A stretch of 16,387 bases of DNA from Spirochaetales bacterium (GTDB lineage Bacteria; Spirochaetota; Spirochaetia; JAGLYY01): the NCBI GenBank assembly GCA_023131935.1, contig JAGLYY010000200.1, forward strand, positions 1-16,387, in the 5' to 3' direction. Made by a program: the position numbers and the translations under genes. Under the pieces are notes generated by a model. That model worked only from the letters and a program-made list of their open reading frames with translations, ran no database searches and had not been told where the DNA came from. Below are positions 6,554-12,736 of the stretch, in pieces. Numbering within the stretch: the first letter of the stretch is position 1; every line of letters begins with the position of its first letter.

Positions 6554-7386
6554 TATTTTTCTCCTTTCAGAGATCTGCTGCCCGAAAGGCTGCAGATTGC
6601 CAAGCTGTAATAGATATTTTCATCGGGGCTTACCCAACGGGCAATCACGGTAAAATTCTTTATATAAGCGGAGGAAAACTCCCCGGTCTGCTCCCTGCTG
6701 CCGGACAGGGGACCGGTTTCCGAGGTTTCCACTACCCGTTTCGCGTGAAGATCAATCTGTTTCCCGAGCTCTATCAGGGCCTGCAGATCGGCGGTAATTC
6801 GGCTCCATGCCCGGTAACGACGCCTCTCTGCCATGCCCATGGCAACTGCCCAACCAGGGATTAAGGGTGTACTGGTTATCCATGATGGAGGAACCATTGC
6901 AAGATTCGAGGGAATCTCAAGCTCAGATACCATTGAAGCCGGGAATAGAGCACTTACCCCCGTGCCCTCGTCATCCTGAAAACTTGAAAGAATCTCAAGT
7001 TCTTCCAGAATTTGTGTTTCCCGCTCCTGGTCCCATTTTATCGCTGAATTTTCCGTCAATCCAAGTGTCATTACCATCTCGGCAGACAGGCGGGCTGATA
7101 TAACCATCACTCCTTCCCATACTGCCGCCTGCCGGGCGAGGATCTTATAACACTCTTCGTACTCATCCTGCCTGTTTGCCATCCTTGGTACTTCGGCGAA
7201 AAACACCGGGTATCCCCCTTCAGGCAGCGAAAGCAGCACCTGCCGGGGGCGGAACTCAGCCAGAGCAGGTTGGCTCTCCCCCCTTTCAAGGAGGGAAGCA
7301 TGATTATCAGTGGTAGCACAGCTTTCTAAGAAAAGCAGAGTCAGGAACAGAGTTGCCGTTATGGTTATCCATCTATATTTTTTCAT
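6553..7386 (-). CDS. lipoprotein, LPP20-like region, 277 aa
   Basis: The N-terminus has two positive residues, a hydrophobic core and the lipobox LESC (Cys23), so it is a predicted lipoprotein. After a short linker, residues about 40-110 read PVFFAEVPRMANRQDEYEEC and RQAAVWEGVMVISARLSAEM, which resembles the helix-strand layout of the two neighbours, though the glycine-rich entry strand is weaker. A second segment near the C-terminus (about 235-265: AYIKNFTVIARWVSPDENIY) looks like the strand pair that closes an LPP20 domain, so the domain may hold a long insertion from about 110 to 230. No enzyme motif is visible. The ATG has only a poor ribosome binding site (GTGAGAG, touching the start). 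It follows a hairpin after the 194-aa lipoprotein gene and is coupled to the 433-aa gene. Function unknown. Confidence 0.75.
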   Translation of the reverse strand: MKKYRWITITATLFLTLLFLESCATTDNHASLLERGESQPALAEFRPRQVLLSLPEGGYPVFFAEVPRMANRQDEYEECYKILARQAAVWEGVMVISARLSAEMVMTLGLTENSAIKWDQERETQILEELEILSSFQDDEGTGVSALFPASMVSELEIPSNLAMVPPSWITSTPLIPGWAVAMGMAERRRYRAWSRITADLQALIELGKQIDLHAKRVVETSETGPLSGSREQTGEFSSAYIKNFTVIARWVSPDENIYYSLAICSLSGSRSLKGEK

Positions 7387-7408
7387 CTCTCACGGTACAG
7401 TATAGCAA

Positions 7409-7435
7409 GAAAGGCGCGGTTCTGCCGCGCCTTTC
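7409..7435 (-). terminator. perfect 11-bp hairpin between lipoprotein genes (terminator or attenuator)
   Basis: GAAAGGCGCGG and CCGCGCCTTTC are perfect complements around a 5-base loop. The hairpin lies 46 bp after the 194-aa lipoprotein gene and 22 bp before the next one. On the minus strand the following bases are TTGCTATA, so the T run is short and termination may be partial. That would let the small lipoprotein be made in excess over the two downstream ones. A TATAAT sits 3' of the small gene (on the minus strand, near 7456) and could be a separate -10 site, but no good -35 was found. Confidence 0.6.
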
Positions 7436-7481
7436 CAATTAAATCTACAGATTATAGATTCCGGGTCACTTTGCCTGTCCG

Positions 7482-8066
7482 TTACTTCCCCGTTGGGGTT
7501 GAGACAGTTGGATTGTTCTCCAGTTGATGATCTAATGCCTGCAGTGCCTGATCGGCCTTAAACTCCGCGAAAGCAGCCGCTTCGTTCCGGATGAAATCAT
7601 TGGCTACAGCATCAAAATCATCCTTAAATGCATCTTTTGGATACATTATCATGACCCACCAGCCGCCATCTGCTACCTGCTCTCTCCTGACTGTTACAGC
7701 CCCTTTCAATTTGAAATCGGTGATCTGTCTGGCAATACTTTCGGCAAACTGTATGACCTGGGTATTGTCGCCCTCTCCCGCTTCCTGGGCGTAACTGGTT
7801 ACCGCTGCCTGCACAGTTGTTTCGACCTGGTTGGCGATATCCACCCGGGCATTTGTTTCAGCTACCTTCAAAGAAAGGGCGGCATTAGACTGTTTACCAT
7901 ACCCGACACCATAAATAGCATCGGTAGCAATTGGAGGATTCAATACGAAATCAGGAAGTCCGGAAATTTCCTTTACCGGCTCTTCTACCGGTTCCGGTGC
8001 CGAGGCACAACCTGCGAAAATCAGGGCAATGACCGCGAGAATAAGGAATAGTTTTATCACTTTCAT
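7482..8066 (-). CDS. LPP20-family lipoprotein, 194 aa
   Basis: A small predicted lipoprotein with the start MKVIKLFLILAVIALIFAGC, in which FAGC is the lipobox and Cys20 the lipidated residue. A Pro/Glu-rich linker (SAPEPVEEPVKEI) follows, then an LPP20 domain: LPDFVLNPP, IYGVGYGKQS, the long Ala-rich helix ALSLKVAETNARVDIANQVE, and the closing strand GGWWVMIMYPKDAFK. This is the clearest LPP20 member of the three. The frame is open 20 codons further upstream, but the chosen ATG is preceded by AAGGAGAAAAACAG, an excellent ribosome binding site, and gives a proper signal peptide. It is the first gene of a minus-strand group of three lipoproteins, with a strong hairpin after it. Exact role unknown. 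Confidence 0.9.
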   Translation of the reverse strand: MKVIKLFLILAVIALIFAGCASAPEPVEEPVKEISGLPDFVLNPPIATDAIYGVGYGKQSNAALSLKVAETNARVDIANQVETTVQAAVTSYAQEAGEGDNTQVIQFAESIARQITDFKLKGAVTVRREQVADGGWWVMIMYPKDAFKDDFDAVANDFIRNEAAAFAEFKADQALQALDHQLENNPTVSTPTGK

Positions 8067-8152
8067 CTGTTTTTCTCCTTGATAATGACTCAATAATAAC
8101 GTAGTCCCCAACGGTGATTTTATCAATAGTTATAAATAAAAACTCTTATTTT

Positions 8153-8181
8153 TTGACATATTAAGAAAAAAAAACTATTCT
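8153..8181 (+). promoter_or_regulatory. sigma70-type promoter for the HMA-like gene
   Basis: TTGACA (8153-8158), a perfect -35, is followed after exactly 17 bases by TATTCT (8176-8181), a 4-of-6 match to the -10. The start of transcription would then be near 8187-8189, on top of the ATGATG of the downstream gene, which implies a leaderless message. The A-run in the spacer is consistent with a bent, active promoter. The opposite-strand promoter for the lipoproteins must lie in the same 119-bp gap; TTGATA-17-TACGTT (minus strand, about 8123-8095) is a weak candidate. Confidence 0.5.
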
Positions 8182-8185
8182 ACTA

Positions 8186-8428
8186 ATGATGAAAAAGCTG
8201 AAAACCCATTATTACCTTATTGATAACCTCACCAGCACCAATGCGGAAAAACTTACCGTGGCCTGTAACGCAATCCCGAATATGGCTGATGCTGTTGCTA
8301 ACGTTATGTCCGGGGTCCTGACTATCAAGGGTGGATATATCGATGACAAAGCGGTGAAACTTGCCTGTCAGTTTGTCGGAGTCTCTGTAAGGATGAAACT
8401 GAAGAAACGGGATGCAAAAGCGCGTTAA
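8186..8428 (+). CDS. small HMA-like domain protein lacking metal-binding cysteines
   Basis: An 80-residue protein with an alternating strand-helix pattern like a ferredoxin-fold heavy-metal-associated domain: HYYLIDNLTSTNAEKL, then IPNMADAVANVMSGVLTIKG, then DDKAVKLACQFVGVSVRMKL. In true HMA domains the first loop is M-T-C-x-x-C; here the matching place reads LTSTNA, so both metal ligands are absent. A basic tail (KLKKRDAKAR) ends it. It may bind another ligand or a partner protein. There is no Shine-Dalgarno before the ATGATG, and a strong promoter sits so close that the transcript is probably leaderless. The 664-aa gene follows 56 bp later on the same strand. The resemblance rests on pattern, not on alignment, so other small alpha/beta folds are possible. 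Confidence 0.65.
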   Translation: MMKKLKTHYYLIDNLTSTNAEKLTVACNAIPNMADAVANVMSGVLTIKGGYIDDKAVKLACQFVGVSVRMKLKKRDAKAR

Positions 8429-8484
8429 TCGCTTGACCTATTCATCAACTTCCATTTACTATTTTCCTGAGTTGAGGCCCCCTT

Positions 8485-10479
8485 GTGGAATTTGAAGAAA
8501 TTGACCTGGACAAAGAGTTTCCCGATTCATTATCCAATCTATTCCTGAATGAAGGAAATATCGGATGGTTTCTCTGGTCCATCGGAGCAGAAACCAGGCA
8601 GGAACAGACAGATTTTCAGAAAATATTCCGGGTTATCCAGAAAAAGAACAGCCTTTCCATTACCCATCAGGAGCTGAACACTCTTGGTATTAAGGCGCGG
8701 TCAAATCCCCTTATTACCAAGCTGCTCAGATATGGATATTGTTTGTTAAGCAGCAACGATATCGTCCTTAAAAAGTTCAACCTCGATGTCGGGAACTTCG
8801 AAGCCTTCCTGAAATCCATTCGCGACCGGTTTAAGGTAATGGATAGAGAGGGAGATCACCGATACCAGCTTTTCCCAACAGCGCAATTTCTGAATTCCAG
8901 GATAGACAAAATTCGTTCAATTGAAGTAGAAATGGTGGATCATATCTCCTCAGATATCATCATCCAGGAATGTGATCTCCTGGAAATCCGGTTCACAACG
9001 AAACCTCTCCCGAATATTCTCCTTCCCATAGAATTTTTCGATGATTTGGAAAAGATCTGTCTCCAGAAAATGATCTACCATCTTGCAAAGTTCGCCGGGG
9101 AGAAGGCTGATTTCTTCTCGGAAAAAATAGAAAACAACCGTGTAACCAGGGCAAGCGTTGACCATCGCTTCGTCCAGGATGAACTTGGCAGAATCAACAA
9201 GAAAACTGACCGTGAGGCGCGGGAAGAGTATACAAAGATCCTGCTCCGGGACCTGTTTCAGAACAGGGAAAAGACCTTCTATTTTATCACCGACCTTGCT
9301 TCAGAATCGAACAATTATATTCTTACCCGGTATGACTACCACAATCCTCTGCACTTTGATTTCCTCCAGACCCTTGAAATTCTGAAACACAAATTTCTTC
9401 ATCATGGATCTCCTTCGGACATCGGTGTTTCAACCCTGGTAAAAGTAATCCATGAAGATCTGAAACTTTATGTCACTGAAGATGAACTGAAATGGAATGT
9501 TCTACGGGAAGATCCCCGGATTACAGACCAGCACTGGGAAGAGTTATACCAACGATTCCTGCGGGAATTCGTTTCTGACCCCGGCGACCGTCCCCGGATA
9601 CTTCGATTTTTTATACGGAATGAGGAAGGGAAGGCTGAGAAAATTTTTATTCATATCCTGAACCTTAACCGCTTCCTCGATCTTCAACTCCGCCATGCGA
9701 AACCGGAGCTGGACCGAAAACTGAGGTCCCATTGGTTTGAAGAACTCGCGGAACACCGCTATTTACGCTCCATGTTTGACAATGATTCTTTCAATGAATC
9801 GATTTTGCAAATAGTGAAGGAAAAACACCCTCTTTTAGAAGGGATGATCCATGAAAACTCCCTATACCAGACCATAGATAAAATTGAACATCCCTCAGTA
9901 TTTGTTGATAAACTCAAACGTTTCAAAGATAGAAACATCTATAGGGTGTTTGATTTCCGAAATACCGATCTCCTCAATGAAGCATACGGGGAGATTTTAG
10001 ATACAAAAGGACTATTTGGCCGGTTTTTTTTCCGGATTTTCCATTGGCTCACAATGAAAATATACTTAAAACGGCTGGAAGAGCCTCTCGAGGAGAAAAC
10101 GAGAGCAAACGGAAAAGGTATTGAAAGCAATCTGTTTGTTGCGGAGTCTGAAAATGCAGCCCTGGCAGCAGCGGGGGTCAATTCTGAGGAAGCCCTTACC
10201 AGTGAGGTGGACCGGCTGTGGAATAAAATACCAAAAACCCAGCTTCAAAGAAATCATATTGATCAGAATGTTGCCGGAGATCTGAATTCCTTCTTTCAGG
10301 GGAAACAGGAGATCCATGTACGGGCCCTGAACATCATTGTTGAGACGAATCTCAACAGGATCCTCAACCAGGCTCCCTATTTGAATGGATATTCGAAACA
10401 AATAGCGAAGTACATCCGTTACCAGATGTTCCTGACGATATACCGGGATTCTTTCATGCGAAGCAAACTGCGATTTTAA
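8485..10479 (+). CDS. uncharacterised 664-aa protein
   Basis: A long uninterrupted frame whose codon use looks normal, beginning at GTG (a TGAGG lies 8-12 bp upstream; no ATG is nearby). I recognise no family. It is charged and mostly helical by eye, with no signal peptide, no clear transmembrane span and no nucleotide-binding motif. The one strongly hydrophobic/aromatic segment is FGRFFFRIFHWLTMKIYLK at about 510-529, which could be an amphipathic membrane-binding helix. The segment before it has the paired YRVFDFRNTDLLNEAYGEIL. The C-terminal 70 residues (from about QEIHVRALNIIVETNLN) look like a helical domain ending YRDSFMRSKLRF. Its size and the lack of any repeat suggest several helical domains. 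It is co-directional with the small HMA-like gene and convergent with the LiaF-like gene. No function is proposed. Confidence 0.85.
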   Translation: MEFEEIDLDKEFPDSLSNLFLNEGNIGWFLWSIGAETRQEQTDFQKIFRVIQKKNSLSITHQELNTLGIKARSNPLITKLLRYGYCLLSSNDIVLKKFNLDVGNFEAFLKSIRDRFKVMDREGDHRYQLFPTAQFLNSRIDKIRSIEVEMVDHISSDIIIQECDLLEIRFTTKPLPNILLPIEFFDDLEKICLQKMIYHLAKFAGEKADFFSEKIENNRVTRASVDHRFVQDELGRINKKTDREAREEYTKILLRDLFQNREKTFYFITDLASESNNYILTRYDYHNPLHFDFLQTLEILKHKFLHHGSPSDIGVSTLVKVIHEDLKLYVTEDELKWNVLREDPRITDQHWEELYQRFLREFVSDPGDRPRILRFFIRNEEGKAEKIFIHILNLNRFLDLQLRHAKPELDRKLRSHWFEELAEHRYLRSMFDNDSFNESILQIVKEKHPLLEGMIHENSLYQTIDKIEHPSVFVDKLKRFKDRNIYRVFDFRNTDLLNEAYGEILDTKGLFGRFFFRIFHWLTMKIYLKRLEEPLEEKTRANGKGIESNLFVAESENAALAAAGVNSEEALTSEVDRLWNKIPKTQLQRNHIDQNVAGDLNSFFQGKQEIHVRALNIIVETNLNRILNQAPYLNGYSKQIAKYIRYQMFLTIYRDSFMRSKLRF

Positions 10480-10489
10480 ATAGCTGCTA

Positions 10490-11092
10490 TTAATCTTTTT
10501 TCTTTTTTTTCTTTGGATACCGGATGTTGACATCTCCCATAAGAACAAAGGCTTTAACCCGTAAGGTAGGGGCATTTGGGTCTTCCTGCTCTATGGTAGT
10601 GTCGGAAAAATCTGCCATGACAGGTATACCCTTTGATTCAACATTGAGTCCCTGGGGCACAATAATATTTACATCTCCCATCATACAAAAAATATTAAGA
10701 TCACTTACACCTGGCGGAATTTGAGCTTCAGTATAATCGAGATAGGCTTCCCCCATCACACAGATTGTATTGGTGTACCGGGCGGGTTTCCAGAGTCCTT
10801 TTCTTTTTGTCGATCCCATTAAAGTAAAAAACGTACCCGCGCTTTCGACCTTGCCGGAATTAATTGAATATTTCCCGGGAATCATGGAAGAATGATCTTT
10901 CGGCACGTCAGGCAGGTCCTCTACAAGGGAAAGGAGTTCCCCCTTCGAATTGGTATTCGTTGCAATAGAAATCCTTTTTTCAAAGACATCTTCCTCAAGA
11001 TAATCGAGAGCGTAATTTTCTTTCAGCCTTTCAATGACTTCCGTTCGCAGCTTTTTTGTTGGACCTGGATCGAACTTCTGAAGATCTGACAT
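10490..11092 (-). CDS. DUF1707-SHOCT-like / LiaF-like (toastrack) domain protein
   Basis: A 200-residue cytoplasmic protein with two parts. Residues about 14-65 follow the DUF1707 pattern: TEVIERLKENYALDYLEEDV followed by FEKRISIATNTNSKGELLSL and VEDLPD, a helix pair ending in the usual D-L-P. Residues about 85-195 are a beta-rich repeat with three similar units, FFTLMGSTKRKG, ICVMGEAYLDY and IFCMMGDVNIIVP, plus FVLMGDVNIRYP, the signature of the LiaF/YvqF-like C-terminal domain linked to cell-envelope stress responses. LiaF proteins usually carry membrane spans; there are none here. The C-terminus is PKKKKKKD, encoded by a long A-run that is prone to slippage. The ATG follows GAAGGAGAAGTC, a good ribosome binding site. 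The gene converges on the 664-aa gene with a 10-bp gap. Confidence 0.8.
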   Translation of the reverse strand: MSDLQKFDPGPTKKLRTEVIERLKENYALDYLEEDVFEKRISIATNTNSKGELLSLVEDLPDVPKDHSSMIPGKYSINSGKVESAGTFFTLMGSTKRKGLWKPARYTNTICVMGEAYLDYTEAQIPPGVSDLNIFCMMGDVNIIVPQGLNVESKGIPVMADFSDTTIEQEDPNAPTLRVKAFVLMGDVNIRYPKKKKKKD

Positions 11093-11181
11093 GACTTCTC
11101 CTTCACAGAGAACATACGGTGATTTCTTAGCTCAGTCAACAACATCTTTCTTTACGGTTATAGTAACTATTCAAGTTGTTT

Positions 11182-11385
11182 AGACTGTAAAGGGAAGGCT
11201 GTAGGGGAAGAAGGCTGAAGGCTATTAGGCTGTAGGCTGTTAGGCTTTGGGAAGTCAGCTCATGTATTCCTTCACTGGGGAAATCCTTGGTTTCCCGATA
11301 GATCAGAAGCACTACTTCGTCAGCCAATCCTACCTAATAGCCTACAGTCTATCTACCTACAGCCTTCCCCCTACAGCCTAATTCC
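11182..11385. repeat. inverted pair of GGCTGTAGG-type low-complexity repeats
   Basis: The left arm (about 11182-11246) is made of short imperfect units such as AAGGCTGTAGG, AAGGCTGAAGG and GGCTATTAGGCTGTAGG. The right arm (about 11329-11385) contains the same words on the other strand: its complement has GGGGAAGGCTGTAGG, which matches the left arm nearly exactly at 11192-11205, and GGCTATTAGG, which matches 11220-11229. The arms could fold into a long imperfect hairpin around the four-helix-bundle fragment between them. I have seen GGCTGTAGGC-type tandem words before as intergenic low-complexity repeats beside S23-type genes in bacteria; whether it moves as a unit is unknown. Apart from this element, the 11093-11455 gap holds the ribosome binding site of the LiaF-like gene and the nrdR leader. 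Confidence 0.65.
11247..11327 (-). pseudogene. internal fragment of a four-helix-bundle (S23 / 23S rRNA IVP) protein gene
   Basis: Twenty-seven codons read LADEVVLLIYRETKDFP and then SEGIHELTSQ. This matches the first helix and turn of the four-helix-bundle protein family often encoded in 23S rRNA intervening sequences (family pattern: helix with A-x-E-x-x-x-x-x-Y-x-x-T-K-x-F-P, then LTSQ). Both ends of the similarity stop where the inverted repeat arms begin: past LTSQ the frame becomes low-complexity (SLTAYSLIAFSL), and upstream it runs into a stop. A full protein is about 115-125 residues, so only a quarter is left. An open frame from TTG at 11327 exists but is not a credible gene. Confidence 0.7.
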
Positions 11386-11455
11386 CCTCAGCTGAATAGC
11401 TACCGGTTTTATAACTATTGCTTCACATGATGTAGAGTGATAGAGTGTAGTGAAT

Positions 11456-11926
11456 ATGAGATGTCCCCATTGTGGTCACCTGGATGATAAGGTACTTGAA
11501 TCACGGCAAAATGGCAGCGCAACCACCATTCGACGCAGGAGGGAATGCCTGGCCTGTGGTTACCGCTTTACCTCCTATGAGAGGATCGAAGAAAAACCCC
11601 TTATGGTCGTCAAGCGAGACGGCCGGCGAGAACTCTTTAACCTGCAGAAACTGGAGCGGGGGCTCCGGAAATCCCTGGAGAAACGGCCTGTCTCTCAGAA
11701 TACTATTGAGGAAACCCTCCATGCCATTGAGGATGAAGCTGCAATACGGGGAAAGACCTCCCGGGAAATCTTCACTGAAGAACTGGGAGAGATGATCCTT
11801 AAACGGTTATTCTCCATCGACAAGGTCGCTTATGTCCGTTTCGCCTCGGTATACAGAATGTTCTCCAATGTTGACGAATTCGTGCGGGAGATTGAAATGC
11901 TTTCCCGGAGGAACAGCGAAGAGTAA
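11456..11926 (+). CDS. nrdR: transcriptional repressor of ribonucleotide reductase genes
   Basis: NrdR senses ATP/dATP and represses ribonucleotide reductase operons. The 156-residue length is standard. The N-terminal zinc ribbon has Cys3, Cys6, Cys31 and Cys34 (RCPHCGH and ECLACGYRFTSYE). The ATP-cone domain follows from about residue 47, starting LMVVKRDGRRELFNLQKLERG. The helical end (YVRFASVYRMFSNVDEF) is characteristic. A GTG two codons upstream is possible, but ATG gives the classical MRCPHCGH start. There is no clear Shine-Dalgarno. A weak promoter, TTGCTT-17-TAGAGT (11418-11446), would place the transcript start just before the ATG. No ribonucleotide reductase gene and no obvious NrdR-box pair are in the window, so its target lies elsewhere. 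It stands alone, convergent with the aldolase gene (15-bp gap). Confidence 0.96.
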   Translation: MRCPHCGHLDDKVLESRQNGSATTIRRRRECLACGYRFTSYERIEEKPLMVVKRDGRRELFNLQKLERGLRKSLEKRPVSQNTIEETLHAIEDEAAIRGKTSREIFTEELGEMILKRLFSIDKVAYVRFASVYRMFSNVDEFVREIEMLSRRNSEE

Positions 11927-11941
11927 TCTGGAAGCGTGGTA

Positions 11942-12736
11942 TCACACTCCGATATGATTCATTGCCTGTTGAACAGTCCAACTCTCGTGAACCAGTCCCG
12001 TCATCGCCTCTATCATACCCCTGGTGTTTCCATGCTGCCAGATGTTCCGTCCGATGGCAATTCCACGCGCCCCTGCCTGCATGGAGTAATACACATCCTT
12101 AAACAATGTCTCAAGGCTATCCGTTTTTTCATCGCCCAGGATAACAACGGGAACATGACAACCCTCAACCACCTCCCGAAAGCTATCGGGATCTCCGGTG
12201 TAGCAGGTTTTTACGATGTCTGCACCGATTTCCGCCGCTGCCCGTGAGGCCAGTTTAATGCCGGCAGGATTCGCCTTCTTTAAATTTTTTCCGCGGGCCA
12301 TTGCTTCTATCATAAGGGGAAGACCCCACCTTTCACATGAATCAGCCAAAAGAGATGCCTGCCTGATAAACTCCCCCTCTTTCTCATGCCCGAATTTCAC
12401 CGTGACAGCCGCGCCGCATGCGCCATACAGAAGAGATGCTTCCGCGGAGGATATCATTTCCTCCTCGAATTTCCCTCCAAGGACCGTAAAGCCTCCGGTT
12501 AAGCGGAGTATAAGTGATGTACTTCGGTCCCAGGCATCGCCGGCCGCACGAGCGAATCCACGGGTAGTAAGGACACTGTCGGCACCTCCGTCAACACAAT
12601 CCATTATTAGCTGATGGGGATTATTTATCCCTTCCATTGGACCGGCAATACCGCCATGATCGATCACCACGATAACCGAGTTTCCCGTGCTTTTCCTGAA
12701 GATAGAATTCATCCTGATCTGCTTTCCGATGTTCAT
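11942..12736 (-). CDS. class I aldolase, DhnA/FbaB/LsrF type
   Basis: A 264-residue TIM-barrel protein of the archaeal-type class I fructose-bisphosphate aldolase group, which also includes LsrF. The likely Schiff-base lysine is Lys176 in ADIVKTCYTGD. Family stretches include IVVIDHGGIAGPMEG (22-36), PLMIEAMARG (140-149), PVVILGDEKT and GARGIAIGRNIWQH near the end, a phosphate-binding pattern. It should cleave a phosphorylated ketose by retro-aldol reaction, or (if LsrF-like) act as a thiolase on a phosphorylated diketone. The ATG overlaps the kinase stop by four bases (ATGA), so it is the last gene of the operon and is expected to use the kinase's product. The exact substrate is not shown by the sequence. 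Confidence 0.85.
   Translation of the reverse strand: MNIGKQIRMNSIFRKSTGNSVIVVIDHGGIAGPMEGINNPHQLIMDCVDGGADSVLTTRGFARAAGDAWDRSTSLILRLTGGFTVLGGKFEEEMISSAEASLLYGACGAAVTVKFGHEKEGEFIRQASLLADSCERWGLPLMIEAMARGKNLKKANPAGIKLASRAAAEIGADIVKTCYTGDPDSFREVVEGCHVPVVILGDEKTDSLETLFKDVYYSMQAGARGIAIGRNIWQHGNTRGMIEAMTGLVHESWTVQQAMNHIGV

Noticed and set aside
8067..8126. Longer N-terminus for the 194-aa lipoprotein (20 more codons)
   Set aside because: It would bury the signal peptide and ignore the strong AAGGAG site just before the internal ATG at 8066.
10479..10510. Intrinsic terminator after the 664-aa gene (AATAG-CTG-CTATT followed by a T-rich run)
   Set aside because: The stem is only five weak base pairs and the T-rich run is the coding sequence of the convergent gene's lysine tail.
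11136..11327. A 63-codon minus-strand gene starting at TTG 11327
   Set aside because: Only the first 27 codons resemble a protein family, as an internal piece, and the rest is translated low-complexity repeat; treated as a gene fragment.
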